From assembly GCF_950101795.1 (NCBI RefSeq), contig NZ_CATNLZ010000012.1, positions 248,001-312,000 of the forward strand: 64,000 nt of DNA, written 5' to 3'. Positions 50,096 to 59,125 of the stretch are shown here, in pieces. The notes below the pieces were generated by a model that made no database searches, was not told where the DNA came from, and saw only the letters and a list, made by a program, of their open reading frames with translations. Source of the DNA: Nocardioides sp. T2.26MG-1. GTDB lineage: Bacteria; Actinomycetota; Actinomycetes; Propionibacteriales; Nocardioidaceae. Numbering within the stretch: the stretch's first letter is position 1; each line of letters starts with the position of its first letter. A program made the position numbers and the translations under genes.

Positions 50096-50119
50096 CGGGT
50101 CTTCCCACCGGCGCGGTGG

Positions 50120-50183
50120 GGTACTCCCTGACGATCGGGCCCCATGGGAGCGCTCCCAAAGGGCCCGATCGTCAGGGAGTACC
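50120..50183. terminator. 23-bp hairpin with a perfect CebR box in its loop
   Basis: Arms 50120-50142 and 50161-50183 are perfect 23-bp complements ending in gggccc. They separate the convergent HTH and htrA genes and should terminate both. The 18-base loop contains TGGGAGCGCTCCCA at 50145-50158, an exact 14-bp CebR operator palindrome, which itself extends the cruciform. Confidence 0.75.
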
Positions 50184-50203
50184 GCACAGGGACCGGCCAG
50201 GGC

Positions 50204-51517
50204 TCAACCAGTCTCGGCACCGAGCTTCAGGGTGATCGTCCTCTCGTTGCCGTCGCGCACGATCGTGAACTCGACGGTCTCGCCGGGCTGGTGCGACCGG
50301 ATCGCGACGATCAGCGCGATGCCGTCGGTGACCCGCTCGCCCTCGACCTCGACGATCACGTCGCCCTTGCGCAGCCCGCCCTCGTCGGCGGGCGTGTCGG
50401 GCATGACCTCGTCGATCTCGGCGCCCTTGCCGTCGTTCTGGCCGGTCTGCACCTGGGCGCCGATCACGGGGTAGCGGGCCTCGCCGGTGCGCAGGATCTG
50501 GTCGGCGGTGATCCGGACCTGCTCGATCGGGATCGCGAAGCCGACGCCGATGTTGCCGGCCTCGCCGCCGATGCCGCCTCCGGTGGTGGCGATCGCGGAG
50601 TTGACCCCCACGACCTGGCCGCGCAGGTTGACCAGCGGGCCGCCGGAGTTGCCCGGGTTGATCGCCGCGTCGGTCTGCACGGCGTTGATGTAGGAGGAGT
50701 CGTTGCCGGCGTCACCCGTGGTGACCGGCCGGTGCAGCGCGCTGACGATGCCGGCGGTGACCGTCGAGCTCAGCCCCAACGGCGAGCCGATCGCCACGAC
50801 GCCCTCACCGACCCGGAGCTCCTGCGAGGCGCCGAGCGAGGCGGGAGTCAGGCCGCGCGCCTCGTCGGAGTAGAGGACCGCCAGGTCGTAGACCGAGCTG
50901 CGGCCCACGACGGTCGCGGAGTAGCGGTTGCCGTCCTGGTCGACGATCTCGATCGGACCGTTGGACTCGTCGGCGTCGGCGACGACGTGGTTGTTGGTGA
51001 TCACGTGGCCCTGCCGGTCGAGCACGAACCCCGAGCCGGTCGCCCCGCCCTTCTGGCCTTCGTACTCCGCGGAGATCTGCACGGTGCTCGGCAGCAGCCG
51101 GGCCGCGACCGCCTCGATCGACCCGTTGTCGGCGGTCAACGGGGCCTCGGACACCGTGTCGACCCCGGAGAGCCCGCTGCTCACCGTGCCCGGCCCGTCG
51201 TCGGTGGCCCGCTCGTAGACCAGGCCGCCGAGCGCTCCCCCGGCCACCCCGAGGGTGAGCGCGAGCACGCAGACGACCGGCCACAGCCAGCCGGGCACCC
51301 GGCCGCGCGGGACGGCGTGCCGCGGCGGCGGACCGGCGGGCGGACCGAACGGCGGACCGAACGGCTGCTGCCCGGCGTACGGCGTCGGCGGCAGCCCGGC
51401 CCACCGGTGCGGCGGCGACTGGGTCATCGGCGGCACCCACGTGGGTGGTGGCGTCGCGGGACGCGCGGCCGTGAGGGGCTGCGTCGGCTCGTCGTCGCGG
51501 GGCTCGTCCTGCGTCAC
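50204..51517 (-). CDS. htrA: HtrA/DegP-like serine protease with PDZ domain
   Basis: This 437-residue envelope protease has a Pro-rich cytoplasmic N-terminus (about 1-70), a membrane helix (about 76-100) and a trypsin-like domain with His177 (TNNHVV), Asp211 (YDLAVL) and Ser291 (NPGNSGGP). A PDZ domain follows at about 345-430 (VMPDTPADEGGLRKGDVIVEVEG). It degrades or refolds damaged envelope proteins. GTG start at 51517. It follows sigE and rseA on the same strand, reproducing the mycobacterial sigE-rseA-htrA order, and is probably a target and feedback element of SigE. Confidence 0.93.
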   Translation of the reverse strand: MTQDEPRDDEPTQPLTAARPATPPPTWVPPMTQSPPHRWAGLPPTPYAGQQPFGPPFGPPAGPPPRHAVPRGRVPGWLWPVVCVLALTLGVAGGALGGLVYERATDDGPGTVSSGLSGVDTVSEAPLTADNGSIEAVAARLLPSTVQISAEYEGQKGGATGSGFVLDRQGHVITNNHVVADADESNGPIEIVDQDGNRYSATVVGRSSVYDLAVLYSDEARGLTPASLGASQELRVGEGVVAIGSPLGLSSTVTAGIVSALHRPVTTGDAGNDSSYINAVQTDAAINPGNSGGPLVNLRGQVVGVNSAIATTGGGIGGEAGNIGVGFAIPIEQVRITADQILRTGEARYPVIGAQVQTGQNDGKGAEIDEVMPDTPADEGGLRKGDVIVEVEGERVTDGIALIVAIRSHQPGETVEFTIVRDGNERTITLKLGAETG

Positions 51518-51568
51518 AGCCCTATCTTGTCCGGTCGGGCGAAATCCACGCCCGCCGGGCCACCGGCG

Positions 51569-52063
51569 CTAGCGGGTCTGCCGGGTGCCGCGGGTGATCT
51601 GGGCGACCGGGGTGGTCGGGCTCGGGGTGCGCGGGGCGTCGGTGTTGGTGATCGAGCTGACCGGCGGACGACGGTCGATCGAGGGCGCGTCCGCGGGGGC
51701 GACCCCGAAGACCAGGACCCCCATCACGGCGGCGCCGACGGCACTCCCGCCCAGGGCGGCGAGACCGAGGTTGCGGCGGCGGTGGTCGCCCGGGGCCGAG
51801 ATCGGCCCGGGCATCCTCAGGTAGCCGCCGACCGGGCAGGACCCGGACGCGTCGATGATCGAGCCCTTGAGCCACGACGGGGTCGAGGGCGTGGCGACCT
51901 CGAAGGAGAGCCCGGCGAGCCGGGTCTTGACCCACCCCTCGCGCTCCACGAGGTCGCGGCACGTGTGGCAGGTGTGCACGTGGTCCCACGCGCGCTCGGT
52001 CTCCTCGGGGGAGAGCTGGCCGTCGAGCAGGGCGCTGGCCCGGGAGCCCAGGTGGCCGATCAC
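51569..52063 (-). CDS. rseA: zinc-binding anti-sigma factor (RseA-like)
   Basis: This 164-residue anti-sigma factor has an N-terminal ZAS-type motif: [17 protein letters not shown] provides H-x3-C-x2-C within a helical domain ([19 protein letters not shown]). One membrane helix follows ([23 protein letters not shown]), then a short Pro/Thr-rich outer part. It should hold SigE inactive until a stress signal. GTG at 52063 overlaps the sigE stop (GTGA). Confidence 0.9.
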   Translation of the reverse strand: MIGHLGSRASALLDGQLSPEETERAWDHVHTCHTCRDLVEREGWVKTRLAGLSFEVATPSTPSWLKGSIIDASGSCPVGGYLRMPGPISAPGDHRRRNLGLAALGGSAVGAAVMGVLVFGVAPADAPSIDRRPPVSSITNTDAPRTPSPTTPVAQITRGTRQTR

Positions 52064-52683
52064 GACTTGCCCCAGCCGGGGATCAGCTGGCCGCCCGCGG
52101 GGCCGGCATACCGCACCCGGCCGGAGGTCGGGGCGCGGTGCGCGAGCGCGGTGCGCAGCATCGAGCGGCCGCGGTGGATGCGGGAGCGGACGGTGCCGAG
52201 CTTGGCGCCAAGGATCTCGGCGATCTCCTCGTAGGTCAGCCCCTCGACGTCGCAGAGCACGACCGCGGCGCGGAAGTCGGGCGGCAGCGTCGCGAGCGCA
52301 CGCTCGATGTCGTCGTCGAAGGTGCGGTCGGCGTACGCCACGTCGGGCGACGGCGAGCTGCTGGTGAGCCGGTCGGCGCGCTCGTCGGAGAGCGCGTCGA
52401 AGCGGATCCGCTGCTTGCGGCGGGCGCCGTCGAGGAAGAGGTTGGTGGTGATGCGGTGCAGCCAGCCCTCGAAGGTGCCCGGCGTGTACGTCGACAGCGA
52501 CCGGAACACCCGGACGAAGACCTCCTGGGTGAGGTCCTCGGCGTCGTGCCGGTTGCCGGTCAGCCGGTAGGCGAGGCGGAAGACGCGGTCGGAGTGCTGC
52601 TCGACGATCTCCTCCCACGACGGGAGGACCTCGACGGTCCCGTCACTGGACCCGTCGGAAGCCGGGGGCACCGGAGTGTCCAT
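52060..52683 (-). CDS. sigE: ECF sigma factor SigE (envelope stress)
   Basis: This 207-residue ECF factor has region 2 ([41 protein letters not shown]), the linker [18 protein letters not shown], and region 4 ([44 protein letters not shown]). The ATG at 52683 has a GAGGAGG ribosome-binding site. Operon partners rseA and htrA, and a divergent O-methyltransferase, match the Rv1220c-sigE-rseA-htrA neighbourhood of mycobacteria. The role in envelope stress is therefore well supported by context. Confidence 0.93.
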   Translation of the reverse strand: MDTPVPPASDGSSDGTVEVLPSWEEIVEQHSDRVFRLAYRLTGNRHDAEDLTQEVFVRVFRSLSTYTPGTFEGWLHRITTNLFLDGARRKQRIRFDALSDERADRLTSSSPSPDVAYADRTFDDDIERALATLPPDFRAAVVLCDVEGLTYEEIAEILGAKLGTVRSRIHRGRSMLRTALAHRAPTSGRVRYAGPAGGQLIPGWGKS

Positions 52684-52855
52684 GGATGCCTCCTCGGCGG
52701 GGTGCTGGCGCTTGCGTGCCTGGGGGAACAGCGTCTTGTCCTTCCACACGGTAGAGACACCTGCTGAGAGAAACCTGTGAGGCTGCTGTCTCGTCGGCAA
52801 CCTCATCCTTGACAACGCGCGCGGGTCCCGCTGCGTTCCCGCCGATCGCGATACG

Positions 52856-53539
52856 GTGGCCTCGTTCGACCAGCCCCAGGAGGACACCATCACCACGCCG
52901 CTCAAGTCCGCGAGTTGGTCCTACGCCGAGGCCTACGTCGCCGAGGATGACGTCCTGGCCGCGGCCCGGTCGCGCGCCGAGGAGGTCGGGGTCGCCCCGA
53001 TCGGCTCGGGTGGCGGCGCGGCACTGCGCTTCCTCGCCTCGGTCCTCGACGCCCGGGCGGTCGTCGAGATCGGCACCGGCACCGGCGTCTCCGGCCTCTG
53101 GTTGCTGCGCGGCATGCGCTCCGACGGCGTCCTCACCACCGTCGACATCGAGGCCGAGCACCAGCGCCTGGCCCGCCAGTCGTTCACCGAGGCCGGCATC
53201 CCGAGCCAGCGGGCCCGCACGATCTCCGGCGCGGCCCTCGACGTACTCCCCCGCCTCACCGACGGCCACTACGACCTGGTGTTCTGCGACGGCGACAAGA
53301 CGGAGTACTCCGCCTACCTCAAGGAGGCGCTGCGGCTGCTGCGCCCCGGCGGGGTCGTCGCGTTCGACAACGCCCTGTGGCACGACCGGGTCGCCGACCC
53401 GGCCCAGCGCGACGAGGAGACCGTGGCGATCCGCGAGCTCGGCCGCCAGGTCGCCGAGCACGACGACCTGGTCTCGGTGCTGCTGCCCGTCGGCGACGGC
53501 CTGCTGGTCGCCAAGAAGGAGTGGAACCCCGAGGCCTGA
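52856..53539 (+). CDS. SAM-dependent O-methyltransferase (Rv1220c-like)
   Basis: This 227-residue class I methyltransferase of the catechol/caffeoyl-CoA type has motif [17 protein letters not shown], motif [28 protein letters not shown] with the metal-binding Asp, and [11 protein letters not shown]. The GTG at 52856 lies 172 bp from divergent sigE, the mycobacterial arrangement. The physiological substrate is unknown. Confidence 0.88.
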   Translation: MASFDQPQEDTITTPLKSASWSYAEAYVAEDDVLAAARSRAEEVGVAPIGSGGGAALRFLASVLDARAVVEIGTGTGVSGLWLLRGMRSDGVLTTVDIEAEHQRLARQSFTEAGIPSQRARTISGAALDVLPRLTDGHYDLVFCDGDKTEYSAYLKEALRLLRPGGVVAFDNALWHDRVADPAQRDEETVAIRELGRQVAEHDDLVSVLLPVGDGLLVAKKEWNPEA

Positions 53540-53594
53540 CGTCGCAGGCCTGCAGCCCGCGCGCCAACCGCTACCACGACGTCTGACGTCCGGC

Positions 53595-53939
53595 CTAGGA
53601 GCGATCCCGAGACGCGGCCAGGAACCCGCCGCCACCCTCGGCGACGGCGACGATCTCGCAGGCCTCGATCAGGATCGGCGGGCTGCCGACGATCTGCGAC
53701 CCGGGAGACTCGGCGGCGGTCTGCGTGAACGCGCGCTGGAACTCCGCCCGCGCGGCGTCGGTCTCGAAGACGTAGCAGCCCTCGAACCACTCCGCCGGCC
53801 GGCAGCGCCACGTCTTGAACCGCAGCCCCTCCATGCCGGTGAACCGGGCGTGGGAGGTGTCCGCGACGTACGACGCGAGCTGCTCCTCGACGCCGGCGGG
53901 AGCGGACGCGAGGGACCAGCGGACGGTGAGGCCGTTCAT
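53595..53939 (-). CDS. small YdhR-like/monooxygenase-fold protein
   Basis: This 114-residue protein predicts as a ferredoxin-like dimeric alpha/beta barrel: TVRWSLASAPAGVEEQLASYVADTSHARF, then KTWRCRPAEWFEGCYVFETDAARAEFQ and a final strand VGSPPILIEACEIVAVA. It resembles YdhR-type putative monooxygenases. The ATG at 53939 overlaps the aminopeptidase stop (ATGA). Function not established. Confidence 0.7.
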   Translation of the reverse strand: MNGLTVRWSLASAPAGVEEQLASYVADTSHARFTGMEGLRFKTWRCRPAEWFEGCYVFETDAARAEFQRAFTQTAAESPGSQIVGSPPILIEACEIVAVAEGGGGFLAASRDRS

Positions 53940-55531
53940 GACCCGACTCCTTCGAGGGGGTGGTCGGAGCCCAGCCACTGCAGCAGGGCCCGGGCGCCGA
54001 AGCCGGTCGGCCCGGTGGTCCACTCATGGCTCTCGTCCGGCGCGTCGCCGACCGACGCGACGTCGAGGTGCGCCCACGGGACGTCGCCGGCGAAGTGCTG
54101 GAGGAACAGCGCCGCGATGATCGCGCCGGGGCCACTGGGGGCGTTGTCGGCGTCGGCGACCGTCGAGGACAGCTTGGCCTCGTAGGCGGCCGTGAGCGGC
54201 ATCCGCCACAGGGGCTCGCCGGCCCGCTCGGCCGCGGCCTGCAGGCTGGCGGCGAGCGCGTCGTCGTTGGCGAAGAACCCGCCGACCTGCTGGCCGAGCG
54301 CGACCTTCATCGCGCCGGTCAGCGTCGCGACGTCGACCACGACGTCCGGCTTGACCTCGGCGACGGCGTACGCGAGGCCGTCGGCGAGCACGAGCCGGCC
54401 CTCGGCGTCGGTGTTGGTGACCTCGGTGGTCCGCCCGCCGTAGTGGCGGATCACGTCACCGGGACGCATCGCGTCGCCGCCGACGGCGTTCTCGGCCGCG
54501 ACGACGAGCCCGACCACACGCACCGGGCAGCCGACGTCGCGCAGCGCCGCCATCGTGGCCATCACGACCGCGCCACCGGTCATGTCGCGCTTCATGTTGA
54601 CCATCGCCTCGCCGGGCTTGATCGACAGCCCGCCGGTGTCGAACGTGATGCCCTTGCCGACCAGCGCGACGGTGGGGGTACGGCGTCCCGCCGTGCGCGG
54701 CGTGTAGTCGAGGCGGATCAGGCGGGGCGGCGTGGCCGAGGCCCGCCCGACGGCCAGCAGGCCGCCGAAGCCCTCGTCGGCGAGCCGCTGCTCGTCCCAG
54801 ACCGTGACCTCGAGCCCGCTCTTACGGGCGATCGCCTCGGCCTGGGCGGCGAGCCAGGGCGGGTTCTTCAGGTTCGACGGGACCGTGGCGAGCATCCGGG
54901 AGCGCCACCCCGCGCCGCCCACGGCGACGGCCCGGTCCAGCACGGGCGCGACCCGCTGGGGGTCGCTCAGGCCGGCGAGCACCACCCGGGCGACGGGCCG
55001 GTGCGGGGGCGGGCCGGAGCGCCAGTGGAACGCGAACGAGCCGAGCATGGCGCCCACGACGAACGCCTCGAGCCCCTCGTCGGAGCTGATCGCGGGCACG
55101 GTGGTCGCGACCGAGGCGCGGTCGCGCGTGGCCCTCGCCACGGCGGCGCCGGCCCGGCGCAGGTCCTCCGGCGTCTGCTGCCCGACGCCGACCAGCAGCA
55201 CCCGGCGCAGCTCGGCGTTGTCGGGCGCGCCGAGCGGGACGGGCACCGAGGTGACCTCGCCCGCCTCGCCGGTGGCGCCGTCGTCCTCGAGGACGGCGAG
55301 CAGGTCGATGCCGAGCAGCTCGCCCGCCTCGGCCGCCCCCGGACCGAGCACCAGCGCGTCGCCGTCGGCGTCACCGGGGAGCACCGGCAGCGCCGCCACC
55401 TCGACCCCGAGGACGGCGTGCGGCAGCGCCGCGCTGACGGCGAACTCTGGTGGCGAGACCTGGCTGGGAAGGGTCGGGGTCCCCGCCGATGAGGGAGCCG
55501 ACGAGCGGGCCGAGGAGGGAGTCGGGGGCAC
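53936..55531 (-). CDS. pepA: leucyl aminopeptidase (M17)
   Basis: This 531-residue cytosolic metallo-aminopeptidase has an N-terminal macro-like domain (about 30-190). The M17 catalytic domain shows VGKGITFDTGG (Lys, Asp), MKRDMTGGA and NTDAEGRLVLADGL (metal ligands and the Arg-bearing signature). The usual NTDAEGRLVLADAL is altered only at one Ala. GTG at 55531 directly follows the DUF3117 stop. It trims N-terminal residues from peptides and binds two metals. Confidence 0.93.
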   Translation of the reverse strand: MPPTPSSARSSAPSSAGTPTLPSQVSPPEFAVSAALPHAVLGVEVAALPVLPGDADGDALVLGPGAAEAGELLGIDLLAVLEDDGATGEAGEVTSVPVPLGAPDNAELRRVLLVGVGQQTPEDLRRAGAAVARATRDRASVATTVPAISSDEGLEAFVVGAMLGSFAFHWRSGPPPHRPVARVVLAGLSDPQRVAPVLDRAVAVGGAGWRSRMLATVPSNLKNPPWLAAQAEAIARKSGLEVTVWDEQRLADEGFGGLLAVGRASATPPRLIRLDYTPRTAGRRTPTVALVGKGITFDTGGLSIKPGEAMVNMKRDMTGGAVVMATMAALRDVGCPVRVVGLVVAAENAVGGDAMRPGDVIRHYGGRTTEVTNTDAEGRLVLADGLAYAVAEVKPDVVVDVATLTGAMKVALGQQVGGFFANDDALAASLQAAAERAGEPLWRMPLTAAYEAKLSSTVADADNAPSGPGAIIAALFLQHFAGDVPWAHLDVASVGDAPDESHEWTTGPTGFGARALLQWLGSDHPLEGVGS

Positions 55532-55536
55532 CGGGG

Positions 55537-55704
55537 TCAGCCGACGACGTCCTTGAGGGCATCTCCGAGAGCGCCGGCCTCCTCGGCGTTCAGCTCGACA
55601 ACCAGGCGACCACCGCCTTCGAGCGGGACGCGCATCACGATGCCGCGTCCTTCCTTGGTGACCTCCAGCGGACCGTCGCCCGTCCGCGGCTTCATCGCCG
55701 CCAT
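55537..55704 (-). CDS. DUF3117-family small protein
   Basis: This 55-residue protein MAAMKPRTGDGPLEVTKEGR... with RGIVMRVPLEGGGRLVVELN and AGALGDALKDV is the highly conserved actinobacterial DUF3117 family. The ATG at 55704 has a GGAAGGTG ribosome-binding site. Function unknown; its near-universal presence in Actinobacteria suggests a core role. Confidence 0.93.
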   Translation of the reverse strand: MAAMKPRTGDGPLEVTKEGRGIVMRVPLEGGGRLVVELNAEEAGALGDALKDVVG

Positions 55705-55847
55705 CCGCGCACCTTCCTGTTGTGATGTGGCAGCAGGCCTCCGAGGGGCCCGGCTGCGCCGTACGCGTGGACCATTATCCCCTATCGGACGGTGACGCGG
55801 AGCACAGCCCACCGGCAGCGCCCGAACGGGGCTGGCAGACTCCAGCC

Positions 55848-56624
55848 ATGCAGGCCCGCTCGGCGCTCTTCGACGTGTACGGCGATCACCTGCGCGCCCG
55901 CGGCAGCGAGGCGCCCGTGGCGGCCCTGGTGCGGCTGCTCGACCCGGTCGGCATCGCCGGCCCGGCGGTGCGCACCGCGATCTCCCGGATGGTCATGCAG
56001 GGCTGGCTCGAGCCAGTCCAGATCGGCGGCGGGCGCGGCTACCGCACGACCCCGCGCGCCAACCGCCGCCTCGACGAGACCGGCAACCGGGTCTACCGCC
56101 GTGACGTCCACGACTGGGACGGCCGCTGGCACCTGGCGTTCGTCGCGCCGCCCGCCAGCCGGGCCGCGCGGTCGCGGCTGCGCGCGGGGCTGACGTTCAT
56201 CGGGTACGCCGAGCTCGCCGACAACGTGTGGGTCAGCCCGTACGGCCGCACCGAGCTGGCCTCGGTGCTCGAGCGCGAGAGCGCGACGGCCAGCACCGCC
56301 CGGGCGGACCACTTCGACCCGCCACCGACCGGCGCCTGGGACCTCGACGCGCTGCGGAGCGCCTACGACGGCTGGCTCGAGGCGTCCGGCGACCTGGTCG
56401 CCCAGCACCTGGCGGCCCACGACGACCCCGACGAGGCGGCGTTCGCGGCGCGGTTCCACCTCGTGCACGAGTGGCGCAAGTTCCTGTTCGCCGACCCCGA
56501 CCTCCCCGCGGCGCTGCTGCCCGCCGACTGGCCGGGCCGGGCGGCCGCGCAGCTGTTCGCCGCGGAGGCCGACCGGCTCAAGCCGGGCGCGGACCGCTTC
56601 GTCGCGCGCTGCCTCGGCAACTGA
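55848..56624 (+). CDS. PaaX-family transcriptional regulator
   Basis: This 258-residue repressor-type protein has an N-terminal winged helix (SALFDVYGDHLRARGSEAPVAALVRLL ... RTAISRMVMQGWLEPVQIGG) and the PaaX central/C-terminal domains (LAFVAPPASRAARSRLRAGLTFIGYAELADNVWVSPYG; FHLVHEWRKFLFADPDLPAALLP). PaaX proteins respond to phenylacetyl-CoA. An enoyl-CoA hydratase of PaaG type follows 17 bp downstream, supporting control of phenylacetate or related ring degradation. Confidence 0.9.
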   Translation: MQARSALFDVYGDHLRARGSEAPVAALVRLLDPVGIAGPAVRTAISRMVMQGWLEPVQIGGGRGYRTTPRANRRLDETGNRVYRRDVHDWDGRWHLAFVAPPASRAARSRLRAGLTFIGYAELADNVWVSPYGRTELASVLERESATASTARADHFDPPPTGAWDLDALRSAYDGWLEASGDLVAQHLAAHDDPDEAAFAARFHLVHEWRKFLFADPDLPAALLPADWPGRAAAQLFAAEADRLKPGADRFVARCLGN

Positions 56625-56641
56625 CCTGACAGGATGCCGCC

Positions 56642-57445
56642 ATGACCGAGCCCCTCCAGCCGTCCGTCCTCCTCGACGTCGCCGACGGCGTCGGCACCAT
56701 CACGCTGAACCGGCCCGACGCCTACAACAGCCTCGACATCGCGACCAAGGAGCTGCTGCTCGACACGGTCCGCGCCGTCGCCGACGACCCCGCGGTCCGC
56801 TGCGTGGTCCTCACCGGCAGCGGCCGGGCGTTCTGCACGGGCCAGGACCTCAAGGAGCACATCGAGCTGCTCGAGAACGGCGGGAGCGACCTGCTGTTCA
56901 CGACCGTCGACAAGCACTACAACCCGATCGTCACGGCCCTGGCGGGCATGGCCAAGCCGGTGATCGCCGCGGTCAACGGCGTCGCCGCGGGCGCCGGCGC
57001 GAGCCTGGCGTTCGCCTGCGACCTGCGGATCGTGGCCGACACCGCCGGCTTCAACCTGGCGTTCGCGAACGTCGCGCTCTCCTGCGACACCGGCGCCAGC
57101 TATCACCTCCAGCGCCTGGTGGGCCGGGCGAAGGCGCTCGAGCTGCTCTACTTCCCGAGCACGGTGCCGGCCGCCGACGCCCTCGAGCTCGGCCTCGCCA
57201 CCCGCGTGGTGCCCGCCGCCGACCTGATGGCCGAGGTCGGCGACCTGGCCGCGCGGCTCGCCGCCGGCCCCACGGTCGCGCTGGGGGCGATCCGGCAGTC
57301 GGTGGCGTACGCCGCCGGGCACTCGTTCGAGGAGTCGCTCGAGCTCGAGAGCGCGATGATGCAGCGGACCGGCGCCACCGCCGACCACCGGGCCGCGGTC
57401 GCGGCGTTCGTGGCGAAGGAGAAGCCGGTGTTCCGAGGTCACTGA
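56642..57445 (+). CDS. enoyl-CoA hydratase/isomerase (PaaG-like)
   Basis: This 267-residue crotonase has the oxyanion-hole loops FCTGQDLKEHIE and GVAAGAGASLAFACDLRI. The catalytic Asp position is in NVALSCDTGASYHLQRLVG, which matches PaaG-type ring-enoyl-CoA isomerases rather than classical two-Glu hydratases. It acts on the ring-opened phenylacetate intermediates. It lies directly behind a PaaX regulator. Confidence 0.88.
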   Translation: MTEPLQPSVLLDVADGVGTITLNRPDAYNSLDIATKELLLDTVRAVADDPAVRCVVLTGSGRAFCTGQDLKEHIELLENGGSDLLFTTVDKHYNPIVTALAGMAKPVIAAVNGVAAGAGASLAFACDLRIVADTAGFNLAFANVALSCDTGASYHLQRLVGRAKALELLYFPSTVPAADALELGLATRVVPAADLMAEVGDLAARLAAGPTVALGAIRQSVAYAAGHSFEESLELESAMMQRTGATADHRAAVAAFVAKEKPVFRGH

Positions 57446-57448
57446 GCA

Positions 57449-57475
57449 GGAGCGAGCGAGGGACGAGCTCGCTCC
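57449..57475. terminator. hairpin after the paaG-like gene
   Basis: ggagcgag (57449-57456) and ctcgctcc (57468-57475) form an 8-bp GC stem with an 11-base loop three bases after the stop. A probable terminator. Confidence 0.55.
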
Positions 57476-57561
57476 GTGGGCTCAGGGAGGTCGAGCAGGC
57501 CCGCGACCGACGAAGGAGGTCGTGACGGCCGCGTCGAGACCCAGTCGCTCGGCGGCCGCAG

Positions 57562-58317
57562 CTACTGGCGCCGCGCGCCCCAGATCGACAGCACCTGACG
57601 AGGCGCGATCGACCGCATCAGCCGCCGCGGCGGGTGCGCGCCGTACTCCGCGGTGAGCGCCGAGCCCCGGAACCGGTGGTTGAACCAGCTCGTCATGGTG
57701 CCGTGGCACACGCCGCCGCAGGTGAAGGACTTGCGCGGCAGGTTGAGCTTGTCCGCGACCCGCCGCGAGAACCGCTGGCTCTTGGTGTCGGTGTCGACGC
57801 CGTGCAGCGGCTGGTGGAAGCTGATGATCCAGTGCGGCCGGATCGCCTTCAGGAACCGCATCGCCGCGCGGGTCTCGGGCTCGGACCCGGGCCGCGGGCC
57901 GGACTCGTAGGTGCCGTCGAGGTCGGCCCAGCGGTAGGGGAAGTTGCGGTTGAGGTCGACGCCGCGCGCGTTCTTGCGGGTGTGTCGGGCCAGGCCGTCG
58001 GGGTTGTAGACCGGCAGCACCCACAGGTTCAGCCCGTGGATCTGCCGCCCGTCGCGCAGCGACTCGAGGATCCGCCGGGTGTGCCCCTCGTTGCCGTGCA
58101 TGGTCGAGATCAGCAGCACCTTCGGCCCGCCGCGCTCCCCCAGCCGGAAGGCCTTGATCGGCCGGCCCTGCACGGAGTGCCCGATCACCCGAGTCTCGAC
58201 CACGGCGGGCCGGTCGACGGGCGCACGCACGGCGTACGACGGCGCGGGGACGCCGGCGAGCAGGCCGGCGAGCAGGCCTGTGGTGACGGCGGTGACGAGG
58301 AGGGAGCCGAGGCGCAT
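57562..58317 (-). CDS. secreted M14 zinc carboxypeptidase-like peptidase
   Basis: This 251-residue exported metallopeptidase has a signal peptide (MRLGSLLVTAVTTGLLAGLLAGVPAPSYA) and an M14 fold. Zinc ligands are in STMHGNEGH (His, Glu) and ISFHQPLHG (His), the substrate-binding Asn-Arg is in DLNRNFPY, and the catalytic Glu is in LTAEYGAHP. M14 enzymes of this small type act on peptidoglycan stems (DD/LD- or gamma-D-Glu-mDAP amidase-like) or peptides in the envelope. Single gene. Confidence 0.9.
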   Translation of the reverse strand: MRLGSLLVTAVTTGLLAGLLAGVPAPSYAVRAPVDRPAVVETRVIGHSVQGRPIKAFRLGERGGPKVLLISTMHGNEGHTRRILESLRDGRQIHGLNLWVLPVYNPDGLARHTRKNARGVDLNRNFPYRWADLDGTYESGPRPGSEPETRAAMRFLKAIRPHWIISFHQPLHGVDTDTKSQRFSRRVADKLNLPRKSFTCGGVCHGTMTSWFNHRFRGSALTAEYGAHPPRRLMRSIAPRQVLSIWGARRQ

Positions 58318-58348
58318 GGTCCTCGACCCTACCGAGCCACCGGCCGGC

Positions 58349-58777
58349 TCAGACCTTCGCGTACAGGTAGGCCCACGTGAACACGCAGACGCCGACGAGC
58401 ATGCCGACGTGCGCGAGGATCGAGAGGCCGGGCCCCTCGGACCAGCTGTCCTCGCTGCCGTCCGAGGCGTGCTTGCCGTGGCTCGGCAACCAGCGCACCA
58501 GGATCAGCAGGCCGGCGCCGACGACGACCCACCACAGCGCGAGCGCCACGATCCCGACCAGGTCCCCGCCGAGCGCGGTGTCCTCGCCGGCGATGAGGAA
58601 CACCACCCAGGTCGCGAGGGCCAGGATCCCGGCCACGGTGTGCACGTGCAGGACGGCGCGGGACGTCTGCAGACGCCCGGCACCACCATCCTCGCTGCCG
58701 AGCCGGAGGCGGGTCAGCACGATCACGACCGCCGCCAGCGCGGTGAGGATGTAGACGACGATCTCCTCGGTCGACAC
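58349..58777 (-). CDS. four-helix integral membrane protein
   Basis: This 142-residue protein has four membrane segments: VVYILTALAAVVIVLTRL, HTVAGILALATWVVFLIAG, LVGIVALALWWVVVGAGLLILVRW and ILAHVGMLVGVCVFTWAYLY. There are no conserved polar motifs beyond two His residues. GTG start at 58777. The compact four-helix layout with His resembles small cytochrome- or DoxX-like proteins, but no family is claimed. Confidence 0.72.
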   Translation of the reverse strand: MSTEEIVVYILTALAAVVIVLTRLRLGSEDGGAGRLQTSRAVLHVHTVAGILALATWVVFLIAGEDTALGGDLVGIVALALWWVVVGAGLLILVRWLPSHGKHASDGSEDSWSEGPGLSILAHVGMLVGVCVFTWAYLYAKV

Positions 58778-58792
58778 GGTGCGAAGTGTGCC

Positions 58793-59125
58793 CTACGCGG
58801 TGGGTTCGTCGCCACGACCCGCGGCAGACGCCGGCGGTTCATCCATCGGAGCAGCGGTCCCGGACCGGCCGTCGGCGACGTCGTCGCGGTCCTGCAGCTG
58901 GGTCGCGAGCCGGTCGAGGAGCGCGTCGACCTCCGACATCCGGTAGCCCCGGAGCGCGAGCGGGAACCGCACCCGGCGCAGGTCGTCGGCCCGCAGCGGG
59001 CCCTCCGCGGGCACGCCGGCGTCCGGGCGGTCGTCGTACACGTCGGCGAGCGGCGCGCCCCGGCCGGCCGCCACCACGGCGATCCCGCCCAGCGCCAGCA
59101 CGATCAGCACCGCGAAGAACCACAT
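58793..59125 (-). CDS. small DivIVA-domain membrane protein
   Basis: This 110-residue protein has an N-terminal membrane helix (WFFAVLIVLALGGIAVVAAG), a short linker and a DivIVA-type start motif (VRFPLALRGYRMSEVDALLDRLATQL), then a polar tail. DivIVA-like helices localise to curved membranes and poles. The ATG at 59125 overlaps the LOG-gene stop by one base. Confidence 0.75.
   Translation of the reverse strand: MWFFAVLIVLALGGIAVVAAGRGAPLADVYDDRPDAGVPAEGPLRADDLRRVRFPLALRGYRMSEVDALLDRLATQLQDRDDVADGRSGTAAPMDEPPASAAGRGDEPTA

Noticed and set aside
53377..53586. A small plus-strand ORF overlapping the O-methyltransferase end
   Set aside because: It is an Arg-rich shadow frame of the methyltransferase with no ribosome-binding site.
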